Assembly (NCBI RefSeq): GCF_024160145.1
Contig: NZ_JAMYWQ010000002.1
Location: 62,001-126,000, forward strand
Source: Serratia nevei
GTDB lineage: Bacteria > Pseudomonadota > Gammaproteobacteria > Enterobacterales > Enterobacteriaceae
Reading direction: 5' to 3'
DNA: 64,000 bases
In this document: positions 29,630 through 38,375 of the stretch, piece after piece
Position numbering within the stretch: the first letter of the stretch is position 1
Layout: each line of letters begins with the position of its first letter
The notes under the pieces: generated by a model
The model's input: only the letters and a program-made list of their open reading frames with translations
What the model was told of the DNA's origin: nothing
The model's database searches: none
Made by a program: the position numbers and the translations under genes

Positions 29630-30514
29630 TCAGATCCGCTGGCGGCGCAGCAGGTGCTGTGCGCCTTCCGCCGCCAGCAGCAGCACCGCCAGCCAGATCG
29701 CCAGATAGGTCGGCCATTCGCTTTGGCCGATGCTCTCGCCGAGCAGCAGCGCGACGATCACCAGCAGCACCGGTTCCACATAGCTCAGCAGGCCGAACAG
29801 GCTGAACGGCAGCAGGCGGCTGGCGAGGATGTAACACACCAGCGCCACGGCGCTGATGACGCCGAGCAGCGGAATGCGCCAATACAGCTCGGCATTGATC
29901 TGCAGCGCCGCCGCGCCGCCGTCGCCGAAGGCGAACCAGGCCGCCGCCGGCAGCATCAGCGCCAGTTCGCACCACAGCCCGCCGAGATTGTCGGTGCCGA
30001 AACGCCGCCGCAAAATAAAGTAAAGCGGATAGCCCAGTGCCACCACCAGCGTCGGCCACGAGACGCCGCCCGCCTGATACAGCTCATTGCCCACCCCCAC
30101 CATGGCGCACGCCACCGCCAGCTTTTGCAGCAGCGACAGCCGATCGCGGTAGATCAAACGGCCCGCCAGCACCATGGTCAGCGGCAGCAGAAAATAGCCG
30201 AGCGACACGTCGAGCGCCTTGCCGTGCAGCGGCGCCCACAGGAACAGCCACAGCTGCACCCCCAGCAGCGCCGAGGTGAGCAGCAGGCCCGGCAGGCGCT
30301 GCGGCCGTTGGCCGATCCAGGCCAGCGTGTCGCCCACTTTGCGCCAATCGCCGGACAGCGCCATAAACAGCGTCAGGAACGGCAGCGTCAGCAGCGTGCG
30401 CCAGCCGTAGACCTGCTCGCCGTTCAGCGGGGTGAGGGTAGAGGTGAAGTAATACATCGCGCCGAACAAGATGGAGGCGACGACCGAAAGAGTGATGCCC
30501 TTAATCACACGCAT
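29630..30514 (-). CDS. EamA/RarD-family drug-metabolite transporter
   Basis: A 294-residue inner membrane protein with about ten hydrophobic segments in two EamA repeats, closest in feel to RarD-type permeases (FGAMYYFTSTLTPLNGEQVYGWRTLLTLP near the start; GLLSYVEPVLLVIVALLLGE late). The substrate is unknown. ATG 30514 follows AGGA with almost no spacer; GTG 30508 would fit the ribosome binding site better. It is convergent with entA (1-bp gap) and divergent from alkB. Confidence 0.82.
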   Translation of the reverse strand: MRVIKGITLSVVASILFGAMYYFTSTLTPLNGEQVYGWRTLLTLPFLTLFMALSGDWRKVGDTLAWIGQRPQRLPGLLLTSALLGVQLWLFLWAPLHGKALDVSLGYFLLPLTMVLAGRLIYRDRLSLLQKLAVACAMVGVGNELYQAGGVSWPTLVVALGYPLYFILRRRFGTDNLGGLWCELALMLPAAAWFAFGDGGAAALQINAELYWRIPLLGVISAVALVCYILASRLLPFSLFGLLSYVEPVLLVIVALLLGESIGQSEWPTYLAIWLAVLLLAAEGAQHLLRRQRI

Positions 30515-30620
30515 TCCTGGTGAGTGATTGATTTTATGGCGGCTACTGTAGAGAAATTTGCCGCCAACGACAATGGCGTTGCCGGGTGCTGGACAATCGG
30601 CGGCGGCGGGTTACAATGAA

Positions 30621-30640
30621 TACTGTGTATTCATACAGGT
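30621..30640. promoter_or_regulatory. LexA (SOS) box in front of alkB
   Basis: TACTGTGTATTCATACAGGT contains the exact core CTGT-N8-ACAG of the enterobacterial LexA box with an AT-rich centre. It lies 7 bp upstream of the alkB start and just after a possible -10 TACAAT (30612-30617), a position where LexA would block transcription. Confidence 0.7.
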
Positions 30641-30647
30641 TTTGGCG

Positions 30648-31295
30648 ATGACAATCGATCTTTTTGAAGACGCGCTGCCGCCGCCGTGGCGCGAAGAGAT
30701 CGCCCCCGGCGCGGTGGTGATGCACGGCTTCGTGCGCGATCACGGGCCGGAACTGCTGGCGGCGGTGCAGGGCGTGGTGGCCCAGGTGCCGTGGCAGCAT
30801 TTGACTACCCCCGGCGGGCACGTGATGTCGGTGGCGATGAGTTGGTGCGGCAACGGCTGGACCAGCGACAGCCGCGGTTACCGCTATTCGGAACGCGACG
30901 CGCGCAGCGGCAAACGCTGGCCGGCCATTCCGCCCATCCTGATGGCGTTGGCGGACGAAGCCGCGCAGCAGGCGGGCTTCGGCCCCTTCGTGCCGGATTC
31001 CTGCCTGATGAACCGTTACGATCCGGGCAGCAAGCTGTCGCTGCATCAGGATAAAGACGAGCACGACTTCGGCGCGCCGATCGTCTCGGTCTCGCTCGGG
31101 CTGCCGGCGGTGTTTCAGTTCGGCGGCCTGCAACGCAGCGACCGGGCGCGGCGCATCCCATTGGCGCACGGCGACGTGGTGGTATGGGGCGGCCCGGCGC
31201 GGCTCTGTTTTCACGGCATCCTGCCGGTCAAGGAAGGCTACCACTCGCTGGTGGGGCCGCACCGCATCAACATCACGCTACGCAAGGCGCTTTAG
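30648..31295 (+). CDS. alkB: DNA dealkylation dioxygenase AlkB
   Basis: A 215-residue Fe(II)/2-oxoglutarate dioxygenase that removes methyl groups from N1-methyladenine and N3-methylcytosine in DNA and RNA. Iron ligands are the HxD of LHQDKDEHD (about His 132, Asp 134) and the His of LCFHGI (about 188). RINITLRK holds the 2-oxoglutarate-binding Arg. MNRYDPGSKLSLHQD is highly conserved. ATG 30648 gives the family length (E. coli 216). Here it is separated from ada and preceded by a LexA box. It overlaps the convergent LysR gene by 18 bp. Confidence 0.94.
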   Translation: MTIDLFEDALPPPWREEIAPGAVVMHGFVRDHGPELLAAVQGVVAQVPWQHLTTPGGHVMSVAMSWCGNGWTSDSRGYRYSERDARSGKRWPAIPPILMALADEAAQQAGFGPFVPDSCLMNRYDPGSKLSLHQDKDEHDFGAPIVSVSLGLPAVFQFGGLQRSDRARRIPLAHGDVVVWGGPARLCFHGILPVKEGYHSLVGPHRINITLRKAL

Positions 31296-32213
31296 CTGCG
31301 GCTCCTGCGCCAGGCAGGCGACGAGATAGTCGATAAACACCCGCAGTTTGGGCGGCAGATACTGGTTGGGCGCGTAAAGCAACCACAGGCCGCCGTGATA
31401 GCTGCTGAGGAAATCCCACTCCGGCAACACCTGCACGATCTCGCCGTCGTCGAGCGCCTGACGGGCGGTAAAATACGGCAGGCTGCCGATGCCGATATGC
31501 TGTTTCACCGCGTCCAGCCGCACGCCGGTGTGGTTGGCGGCGTAACGGCCGCGCACGTTGACCGTCACCGTTTTGCCGCTGCGGCGGAACTTCCATTGCG
31601 CGTCGCTCGGCGTTTCGCCCAGATAGATGCAGCTGTGCGTCGCCAGATCGTGCGGGTGCTGCGGCGTGCCGTGCTGCGCCAGGTAGTGCGGCGTGGCGCA
31701 CAGCAGATGGTCTATCCTCATCAACTGGCGGCCGATCAAGCCGGGCGACGGGCGATCGGTGATGCGCAGCGCCAGATCGACCCGATCGTCGATCAGATCC
31801 ATATAACGATCTTCCAGCCGCAGCCTCACGTCCACCTTCGGGTAGCGGCGCAGGAACGCCGGCATGTGCGGATGCAGCACGAAGCGGCCCACCGCCTTGG
31901 GCACGCTGACGCTGACCAGTCCTTCGGGCTCCACGGCGCCGCGCCCGCCGATCGCCATGACCGCGTCGGCCGCCGCCAGCAGGGTGCGACAGTGCGCAAA
32001 CGCCTCTTCACCGCTTTCGCTCAGCCGCAGTTTGCGGGTGGTGCGGTGCAGCAGCTGCAGCGCCAGCGCCTGCTCGAGCTTCGCCACGCTACGGCTGACG
32101 GCGGAAGGCGAGGTGCCCAATTTACGGGCGGCGGCGGAAAAGCTGCCGCTCTCTACCACCTGAACGAAAACGGCCATTTCGGGCAACAGGGCGTAAGAAA
32201 GATTTGTGCTCAT
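31278..32213 (-). CDS. LysR-family transcriptional regulator
   Basis: A 311-residue LysR regulator of the YafC/PtrR-like kind. The N-terminal helix-turn-helix (AVFVQVVESGSFSAAARKLGTSPSAVSRSVAKLEQ region) is followed by a type 2 periplasmic-binding-like effector domain. I chose ATG 32213, since ATG 32228 lacks a ribosome binding site. It is divergent from the alanyl-tRNA editing gene, which it may control. Its target and effector are unknown. Confidence 0.88.
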   Translation of the reverse strand: MSTNLSYALLPEMAVFVQVVESGSFSAAARKLGTSPSAVSRSVAKLEQALALQLLHRTTRKLRLSESGEEAFAHCRTLLAAADAVMAIGGRGAVEPEGLVSVSVPKAVGRFVLHPHMPAFLRRYPKVDVRLRLEDRYMDLIDDRVDLALRITDRPSPGLIGRQLMRIDHLLCATPHYLAQHGTPQHPHDLATHSCIYLGETPSDAQWKFRRSGKTVTVNVRGRYAANHTGVRLDAVKQHIGIGSLPYFTARQALDDGEIVQVLPEWDFLSSYHGGLWLLYAPNQYLPPKLRVFIDYLVACLAQEPQLKRLA

Positions 32214-32295
32214 GACGCAAAGGTCCATTGTGATGGCGGCGGATTATCTGTGGATTATGACATGAATATAATGGCTCTTCGAACCGAGGAGAAAA

Positions 32296-32928
32296 ATGAT
32301 GACCGAACGACGTTATTACTACAGCGACGATGTACAGGGCCTGGCGCAGGTGTTGAGCTGCGCGCCGGCCGAGGCGGGCGCTTACGCCGTAGAGCTCGAC
32401 GCCACGCTGTTCCACCCGCAGGGCGGCGGCCAGCCGTCCGACGTGGGGACGTTAGGCGGCGTCGCCGTGCTGCGGGTGCAGCAGCAGGGGGATACCGTGC
32501 TGCACTTTACCGCCGCGCCGCTGCCGCTCGGGCCGGTGATGATGCAAATCGATGAAGCGCAGCGCCGCCTGCACGCCCGCTGGCACTCCGGCGGGCATCT
32601 GATCGGCTGGCTGGGAGAAACCTGCGGTTGGCGGCCGATCAAGGCGCATCATTGGCCGGGGGAAGGGCGCATCACTTTCGCGCCGGGGCCAAACGCGCAG
32701 GCGGTAGAAGCGGACTTTTTGCAGGCGGAGCTGGCGCGCTTGATCGCCGCCGATTTACCGCGCCGCCAACAGGCGGTGGACGGTATGCGCCAGGTCGGCT
32801 TCGGCGAACTGCCCGCCTACGGCTGCGGCGGCACCCATGTCGCCACGCTGGGCGAGGTGGGTGCGATCGCTATCACCGGCCTAAAGATGAAGAAAGGGCA
32901 GCTGATCGTGCAGTATGGGCTGGGGTGA
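32296..32928 (+). CDS. Alanyl-tRNA editing protein (AlaX type)
   Basis: A 210-residue free-standing homologue of the alanyl-tRNA synthetase editing domain, which hydrolyses Ser-tRNA-Ala or Gly-tRNA-Ala. The zinc motifs are HSGGH (His 97, His 101) and CGGTH (Cys 177, His 181). The N-terminal LFHPQGGGQPSDVG segment is typical. A good AGGAG site precedes ATG 32296; ATG 32299 is an alternative. The gene is single and divergent from a LysR regulator. Confidence 0.9.
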   Translation: MMTERRYYYSDDVQGLAQVLSCAPAEAGAYAVELDATLFHPQGGGQPSDVGTLGGVAVLRVQQQGDTVLHFTAAPLPLGPVMMQIDEAQRRLHARWHSGGHLIGWLGETCGWRPIKAHHWPGEGRITFAPGPNAQAVEADFLQAELARLIAADLPRRQQAVDGMRQVGFGELPAYGCGGTHVATLGEVGAIAITGLKMKKGQLIVQYGLG

Positions 32929-32943
32929 AGAAGGGGGAGCGGC

Positions 32944-33186
32944 TCAGCGCCCGGCCTGCCGCAGCTGGGTGCAGAACGCGCATTGGCATCCTGCGACCGG
33001 CACCGCCGCGCAGCTGCCGATGTTCACCGATTGGGCGTCCATGGCGTGAAAGCCATAAAACAGATTTTCGATGTTCTGTTCCGCCGCGCGCGCCTGTTCC
33101 GGGCGCGGTTCGGGCATCTTAGACTGAAACGCCGCGGCCTTACCGGCCAGCAGGCTGAGAAACAGCAGCGACAGCTGGATTTTCAT
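32944..33186 (-). CDS. Small secreted Cys-containing protein, unknown
   Basis: An 80-residue protein with a signal peptide (MKIQLSLLFLSLLAGKAAA) and a mature part of about 60 residues, with a Pro/Glu/Arg stretch and four Cys near the C-terminus (SCAAVPVAGCQCAFC). The Cys pattern could hold a metal or form disulfides. AAGGAAG precedes the ATG. I do not recognise the family. It is convergent with the AlaX gene. Confidence 0.65.
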   Translation of the reverse strand: MKIQLSLLFLSLLAGKAAAFQSKMPEPRPEQARAAEQNIENLFYGFHAMDAQSVNIGSCAAVPVAGCQCAFCTQLRQAGR

Positions 33187-33464
33187 CGTCGTCTTCCTTT
33201 GGCTGAATTCCTGCTACGTTATAACAAAAAACCCACCCATGCCAAGCGGCATCACCTCTGCCATTAACGCTATTTTTACGCGCTGTAACCGTTTTTCATT
33301 TGATTAACATTTTGACGCATCTCTTGCCGATATGCTGACGAATAATTCAAATTACAAAAATTGCCTGTCTAAACGAAAGCTTAGATACTCGCTGAGCGGC
33401 CTGGCCAGTGCTGACTCGTATTTAAATTCTGAGCATACAGAAAGATGCCTCTGTAGGTATCGTC
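33187..33464. other. AT-rich intergenic region before the WaaZ-like gene
   Basis: About 280 bp with lower GC than the flanks. A frame at 33332-33556 is out of phase with the following gene and resembles nothing, so I do not call it. No clear operator or JUMPstart-like element was found by eye. Promoters for the flanking divergent genes should lie here. Confidence 0.4.
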
Positions 33465-34406
33465 ATGCACTCTGGACAGGATATCGCCATTATGAGGATG
33501 AGGTCATTTTTCAAGCAGATCTATCGCTATTCCCACGCGCGCCCTTATCGGCATAACGAGAATCTTTGGCCTTATATGAAGATCGTCCGCGCTGCCAGCG
33601 GGGAGATCGTTGAATTATGGTATAAAAAGCATCAGGTGCCGCTTATTCCACTCAGTGAATTACGTGGCAGTTGTCAGGGAGCCGTTTTATTGACCGCGAC
33701 CGGCCCGTCCATTAATGAGTTGCCTTTCGACGCACTGCCCGCGATGCCTGCTGTTGGTGTTAATGGCGCCTATTTCTTGTCCCAACAGGTGGCGTTCCGT
33801 TTTTATGTCATCGTCGATATGGGGTTTTTCGACCGACGCTCGGACATTGTGCGCGATATTATACAAACGGCGGGATTGACGTTATTTACGACGGCGCACG
33901 GCGTGGCCCGTATTATCGATCGGTTTACGCTTGCCGGTATCCGCTGCCGGCTGTCGGTGCTCGAAGATGCCGCCTTTAAAATCTATTGTCCCCGTATTGC
34001 GCCCGATGCGCTGTGGGCACATTATCGCCACGATGACGGTATGCGCTTTTGCGCCGCCGATCGTCGGGTGGCTTTCAGCCAGGACATTCGCCGCGGCGTT
34101 TTTGATGCCGGTACGGTGAGTTATTGGGCGTTGCAGATCATTGCTTTTCTCGGTTTTGACCAGCTTTTTATCGCCGGCCTGGATATGAACAACTTCCACT
34201 TACCGCGCTTTTATGAAACCAAAGACAACATGCAGCCGACTCATTTGCCGGAACACGTCGATTCCATCGTGATGCCCGCTTTCCGCTTCGCCAGCGAAAT
34301 CATGCGCAACAACGCCATGTCGATAAAAAACCTGTCGCCCAATAGCGCCATTGGCGGCGAGATCTTCGAAAAGGTCGATTGCCAGGCTTATTTTATGCAG
34401 GGTTAA
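33465..34406 (+). CDS. WaaZ-like LPS core biosynthesis protein (possible Kdo transferase)
   Basis: A 313-residue cytoplasmic protein with the nucleotide-sugar-type segment LLTATGPSINELPFDALPAMPAVGVNGAYFL, followed by YVIVDMGFFDRR and a late FIAGLDMNNF. These resemble WaaZ/RfaZ proteins, which modify the inner LPS core, and DUF115-like glycosyltransferases. The start is uncertain: ATG 33465, or ATGs at 33492 or 33498, all without a strong ribosome binding site. GC is lower than in the neighbours, common for LPS genes. Its stop overlaps that of the convergent heptosyltransferase-like gene by 4 bp. Confidence 0.6.
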   Translation: MHSGQDIAIMRMRSFFKQIYRYSHARPYRHNENLWPYMKIVRAASGEIVELWYKKHQVPLIPLSELRGSCQGAVLLTATGPSINELPFDALPAMPAVGVNGAYFLSQQVAFRFYVIVDMGFFDRRSDIVRDIIQTAGLTLFTTAHGVARIIDRFTLAGIRCRLSVLEDAAFKIYCPRIAPDALWAHYRHDDGMRFCAADRRVAFSQDIRRGVFDAGTVSYWALQIIAFLGFDQLFIAGLDMNNFHLPRFYETKDNMQPTHLPEHVDSIVMPAFRFASEIMRNNAMSIKNLSPNSAIGGEIFEKVDCQAYFMQG

Positions 34407-35500
34407 GCGTCGCCGTTCAACACCGCGAGCGCCCGATCGAATACCTGCTCAGCATCGATGATGCTGAGCGGCTGGGCGAGTTGGGCCGGAGTCAATGTCT
34501 GCGTCTCGGCCGAGAAAGCGATAATCTGATGCAATTCGCGGTTTTGGTATGGGCCGCTGTAGCGTGGGTTGGCGGTGACGAACAGGCTGATGGTCGGCGT
34601 TTTCAACGCGATGGCCAAATGCAGCGGCCCGGTATCGCCGGTGATCAGCAGCCGCATGTCGGCGATGACTGCCAGCAGTTGCAACAGGGTGGTATTGCCG
34701 ACATGGCTCACCACGCGTTGCCGTTGTTCCTCGCTTAAGCCGGCCATAAATTCACGCTCAATCGCGCGCTCCGCCGCGCTGCCGATCAGTACGATCCGCA
34801 GCGTCGCCGACTGCGCCAGCAGCCGCTGCGCCAATTGGATAAAACGCGCCACTGGCCAGCAACGCAGCGTCTCGGAGGCCCCCATCTGAAAACCGACGAT
34901 CGGCTGGCCCGGCGGTGTTTCCCGTGGCGGGAACGCGACGGGGATGAACATCTCCGGGTTATCGGTGCGGCAACCCAATTGGCCTACCATATCCAGCTTG
35001 CGCTGAATCAAATGGCCGCCGGTGCTGTGGCTGACGCCGGTCAGCCAGCGCTCCATGCCGCTCGGTTTGTTGCCATAAAGATCTTTGAACAGGTATTGGC
35101 AGCCGGCGGCGATGGCGGCGATGATGTCATAGGGCGCTTTCGAATGCAGGATGATCGCCAATTGCGGCCGGTTTTTTCGCAGCCGGCGGATGATGCTCAG
35201 TATGTCTTTGGCCTTGTGGTCCCAGTAAATCACGTCATGAAAACAGGGGCTGCCTTCAACCAATTGCCGGTTTTTGTGGCTGGAGACCAGCGTGATGTGC
35301 GCGCCGGGATAGCGTTCGCACAGTGCGCGGATGGCGGGCGTGTTTAACATCAGATCGCCGAGGGCGCTGGTGGAGAAAATGACAATGCGTTCAAAGGATT
35401 GCCGCGGATCGAAGCTTGCTGCGGGCCGGAAATTGCCCGCGATGCGGGTATAGAGACGCAAACCGGCGTTGGCCGCCGCTATTTTCCACTGTTTAGACAT
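34403..35500 (-). CDS. Glycosyltransferase family 9 (heptosyltransferase-like)
   Basis: A 365-residue GT9 protein of the heptosyltransferase fold. FSTSALGDLMLNTPAIRAL is the N-terminal acceptor-side motif, VGFQMGASETLRCWPVARFIQLA is the KW/RCWP-type donor-site motif, and ITGDTGPLHLAIALKTPTISLF is the conserved C-terminal motif. It probably adds heptose or a related sugar to LPS core. I chose ATG 35500 (GGAAG upstream) because similarity starts there; a longer frame from 35590 adds a basic, unrelated stretch. It pairs with the convergent WaaZ-like gene outside a larger waa locus. Confidence 0.82.
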   Translation of the reverse strand: MSKQWKIAAANAGLRLYTRIAGNFRPAASFDPRQSFERIVIFSTSALGDLMLNTPAIRALCERYPGAHITLVSSHKNRQLVEGSPCFHDVIYWDHKAKDILSIIRRLRKNRPQLAIILHSKAPYDIIAAIAAGCQYLFKDLYGNKPSGMERWLTGVSHSTGGHLIQRKLDMVGQLGCRTDNPEMFIPVAFPPRETPPGQPIVGFQMGASETLRCWPVARFIQLAQRLLAQSATLRIVLIGSAAERAIEREFMAGLSEEQRQRVVSHVGNTTLLQLLAVIADMRLLITGDTGPLHLAIALKTPTISLFVTANPRYSGPYQNRELHQIIAFSAETQTLTPAQLAQPLSIIDAEQVFDRALAVLNGDA

Positions 35501-35633
35501 TGCAGTTCGCTTCCGCTTCAGATCGGCGGCCACCCTCTGGCGCCGCGTCGTATCATACAAGCGCCGTAACGGCAGGCCAATGGCCCGCAACAGATTGCGA
35601 CAGATGCTAACGTTATGCTTGCAATCACCGCGC

Positions 35634-36269
35634 TCACTCCTCCCACACCTGCGTGCTGCGCGGGCTGTCCATCTGATAATCCGAGTAGGGGCGGGTGAAG
35701 AACTCGCGCCCCAGCGCGCGGGCGGCCTGCAGCGGATTGCGCGGATCGCGGGCGATCTCGCCGCGCTGATTGCCGGCGCCGTGCACCACGCCGACGAAGG
35801 CGGAATGGGTGTAGCGGCTGAATTCCTGGAGCTGATGCACGATGCCCAGCGCCGCGCCGGGGTAGGTTTCTTCCGACGCCACCGCCAGCCCGATACGCTT
35901 GCCGCTCATGCGCTGGTGCACCTGTTCCGCCTGAGGGTAGGTGTTGGAATAGAAGCTGAATGAGCGATCGAAAAAGGCCTTGGTTTGCGCCGACATGCCG
36001 TACCAGTAAATCGGCGTGCAGAATACCGCGCCGTCGGCCGGCAGAAAGTGCTCAAGGAACAGCTCGGCGTAGCGATCGGCCGGCGGCGGCGTGTGGCGTT
36101 CATCGCTCAGAAAACCGCTCAGGTAATCATCGAGAAAGTGCAGGCTGGCGGAGGTGCCGGCTTCGGCGGCGCCCGCCAGGATCGCCTGCGCCAGCGTGGC
36201 GCTGTTGCCGTCGCGGCGCGGGCTGCCGACCAGCACCACCAGACGTTTTGATTGATGAGTTGTATTCAT
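35634..36269 (-). CDS. NAD(P)H-dependent FMN reductase (flavodoxin-like)
   Basis: A 211-residue flavodoxin-fold oxidoreductase. The FMN phosphate loop is GSPRRDGNSATLAQA near the N-terminus, and the isoalloxazine-binding FCTPIYWYGMSAQTKAFFDR motif is typical of NADPH-dependent FMN reductases and quinone or azo-reductases. The physiological substrate is unknown. It is divergent from a LysR regulator 115 bp away, which is its likely controller. Confidence 0.88.
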   Translation of the reverse strand: MNTTHQSKRLVVLVGSPRRDGNSATLAQAILAGAAEAGTSASLHFLDDYLSGFLSDERHTPPPADRYAELFLEHFLPADGAVFCTPIYWYGMSAQTKAFFDRSFSFYSNTYPQAEQVHQRMSGKRIGLAVASEETYPGAALGIVHQLQEFSRYTHSAFVGVVHGAGNQRGEIARDPRNPLQAARALGREFFTRPYSDYQMDSPRSTQVWEE

Positions 36270-36384
36270 GTCATGTTCCTCGGTATGAAGTGAATTCAGC
36301 CTTACTCTAGAAACAAGTGCTGGCAGGCGACAAATGACGGCTTTTCTGCCAGGATGATTTCAATTCATCTCAAGAGAGTTCGCC

Positions 36385-37281
36385 ATGTTCGCCACGCTGC
36401 CCGTCAACGCATTACGCACCTTTGAATCCGCCGCTCGCCTGCGCAGCTTCAAGCTGGCGGCGGCCGAGCTGGCGGTGACGCCGACGGCGATTTCGCACCA
36501 GATCAAAGCGCTGGAGCAACAATTGGGGTTTGCGCTGTTCGAGCGGGTGCCGCGCGGCGTGCGGCTGACGCCGAAAGGCGAAACGCTGTTCGTCGGGGTG
36601 CACGGCGCGCTGCTGGACGTCGCCGCCACCCTTGAGGGCCTGCGGCCGCAGCCCAGCACAGGATCGCTGTGCGTTTCGGTTACGCACTCTTTCGCGGCGC
36701 TGTGGCTGGTGCCGCGCCTGGGGCGTTTCTACCAGGCGTACCCGCACTATCTGGTGCGCCTGGAGGCCTGCGCCGAGGTGATCGATTTGCAGCAGGATGC
36801 CAGCGTGGACGTGGCGGTGCGTTACAGCCGCGCGCAGTATCCCGCGCTGCATCAGACGGCGCGGCTGGAGGAGAGCTTTGGCGTCTACGCTGCGCCGGGG
36901 CTGGCCGCCACCGAGCCGGAAAATCCGGTGCTGATCACCGTCAAGTGGGGGGATTCGGCGCTGTACGACAGCGGCTGGCGCGACTGGTGCCGGGCCGCCG
37001 GCGTGGACTGGTGGCAGCGCCATGCGGCGATGCGCAGCTATCATGAGGAGCATTACGCCCTGCAGGCGGCGGTGGCCGGGCAGGGGCTGGTGCTCGCCAG
37101 TTCGGTGATGGTGTCCGATATGGTGGATAACGGTCTGTTGGTGGCGTACCGGCCGGAGGTGCGCGTACCGGGGGCCGCGTACAGCGTGCTGTGCGCGCCG
37201 GGGCGCGAGCGGCATCCGCCGGTCAGGGCGTTTCTCGCCTGGCTGCAGCAGGAACTGCCGCAGGGCAATGGCACGAAATAA
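36385..37281 (+). CDS. LysR-family regulator, GcvA-like
   Basis: A 298-residue LysR regulator with the GcvA-type N-terminus LPVNALRTFESAARLRSF and helix-turn-helix AAAELAVTPTAISHQIKALEQQLG. The effector-binding domain is complete. It is divergently oriented to the FMN reductase gene and 69 bp upstream of the nitroreductase, so it may regulate either or both redox enzymes. Effector unknown. Confidence 0.9.
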   Translation: MFATLPVNALRTFESAARLRSFKLAAAELAVTPTAISHQIKALEQQLGFALFERVPRGVRLTPKGETLFVGVHGALLDVAATLEGLRPQPSTGSLCVSVTHSFAALWLVPRLGRFYQAYPHYLVRLEACAEVIDLQQDASVDVAVRYSRAQYPALHQTARLEESFGVYAAPGLAATEPENPVLITVKWGDSALYDSGWRDWCRAAGVDWWQRHAAMRSYHEEHYALQAAVAGQGLVLASSVMVSDMVDNGLLVAYRPEVRVPGAAYSVLCAPGRERHPPVRAFLAWLQQELPQGNGTK

Positions 37282-37350
37282 AAGTTTTATCGTCTTAAGC
37301 TGTGGGAATATCAGCGAACTTTTGTTTTTACTTCACTGCGAGAACTTATC

Positions 37351-37938
37351 ATGAGCCAGCCAAGAACGTCCGATTACCCGATTGATGCGCAATTTATCGA
37401 GCGCTGGTCGCCGCGCGCGATGGCCAACGACGCCATCGACGATCAAACGCTGCTGAGCTTTTTTGAAGCGGCGCGCTGGTCGCCTTCGGCCTACAACATT
37501 CAGCCGTGGCGCTTTGCCTACAGCAAGCACGGCTCCGACAGCTGGGAGAACTACCTGGAGTTCCTGATCGACTTCAACCGCGGCTGGGCGCAGCACGCCT
37601 CGGCGCTGGTGGTGATCGTCTCCAAAACCACCAGCCTGAACGGCGAACGGCTGGTGGACAACCCGACCCACGCGTTCGACACCGGCGCCGCCTGGGCCAG
37701 CCTGGCGCATCAGGCGCACCTGAAAGGTTGGTTGACCCACTGCATGAGCGGCATCCACCACGACAAGATTAAGGCTGCGCTGCAGCTGCCGGACGACTAT
37801 GCGGTGCACGCCATGGTGGCGATCGGCAAACCGGGCGACAAAGCTCGCCTGCCGGATTTCCTGCAGGAAAAAGAGGCGCCGTCGGGCCGCCTGCCGCTGG
37901 GCAAGACCGTTAGCGAAGGGCTGAATTTCACGCTGTGA
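37351..37938 (+). CDS. Nitroreductase-family protein
   Basis: A 195-residue FMN-dependent nitroreductase-family protein. The N-terminal RWSPRAM and RWSPSAYNIQPWRF segments contact FMN; DTGAAWASLAHQAHLKGW and AVHAMVAIGKPGDKA complete the fold. Such proteins reduce nitro compounds, quinones or unsaturated acids with NAD(P)H. The start ATG 37351 is followed by a well-formed frame. A strong terminator lies directly downstream. Confidence 0.9.
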   Translation: MSQPRTSDYPIDAQFIERWSPRAMANDAIDDQTLLSFFEAARWSPSAYNIQPWRFAYSKHGSDSWENYLEFLIDFNRGWAQHASALVVIVSKTTSLNGERLVDNPTHAFDTGAAWASLAHQAHLKGWLTHCMSGIHHDKIKAALQLPDDYAVHAMVAIGKPGDKARLPDFLQEKEAPSGRLPLGKTVSEGLNFTL

Positions 37939-37954
37939 TTGCCCGCTTTCCCTC

Positions 37955-37979
37955 AGGCCCGCTTGGCGGGCCTTTTTTA
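37955..37979 (+). terminator. Rho-independent terminator after the nitroreductase gene
   Basis: AGGCCCGC and GCGGGCCT form an 8-bp GC-rich stem with a 3-base loop, followed directly by TTTTTTAT. It starts 16 bp after the stop codon. Confidence 0.9.
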
Positions 37980-38068
37980 TGCGGCGGGTAGAACTTTGGG
38001 AGTATGTTCTCGTTCGTCTATTCGCTGTATATTTTTTTATATAGCGATGGCGTAATGAGGAGGAAAGC

Positions 38069-38362
38069 GTGGGGGACCATTTTGGCAAAGGGCTGTTGGC
38101 GGGGTTAAAGGCGGAGAACCTGAAGCCGGAGGCGGAGCTGTCGCGCTTTTGCTCCGACTACAAGCGCGGCTTTGTGCTCGGCTATGCGCACCATTTGGCG
38201 CAGCGCTGCGGCGACGAAAACCGGGCGGCGTTCGAAGCCGGGCAGCTGAGCCGCGCCTATGGCCTCGGCAGTGAGCCGATGAGCGAGTTCTTTTCCGGCG
38301 GCGACAGCCGGCTGGCGGAGAAGTTTTTCCGCGCCGGCTATAACCGGCCGACGCAGGGCTAG
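38069..38362 (+). CDS. YghW-type DUF2623 protein
   Basis: A 97-residue small cytoplasmic protein matching the DUF2623 family (E. coli YghW, 95 residues). HFGKGLLAGLKA near the start, the DYKRGFVLGYAHH motif and FFRAGY at the end are shared. A GTG start follows AGGAGG. The function of the family is unknown. Confidence 0.88.
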   Translation: MGDHFGKGLLAGLKAENLKPEAELSRFCSDYKRGFVLGYAHHLAQRCGDENRAAFEAGQLSRAYGLGSEPMSEFFSGGDSRLAEKFFRAGYNRPTQG

Positions 38363-38375
38363 CGCGGGCGGGGCG

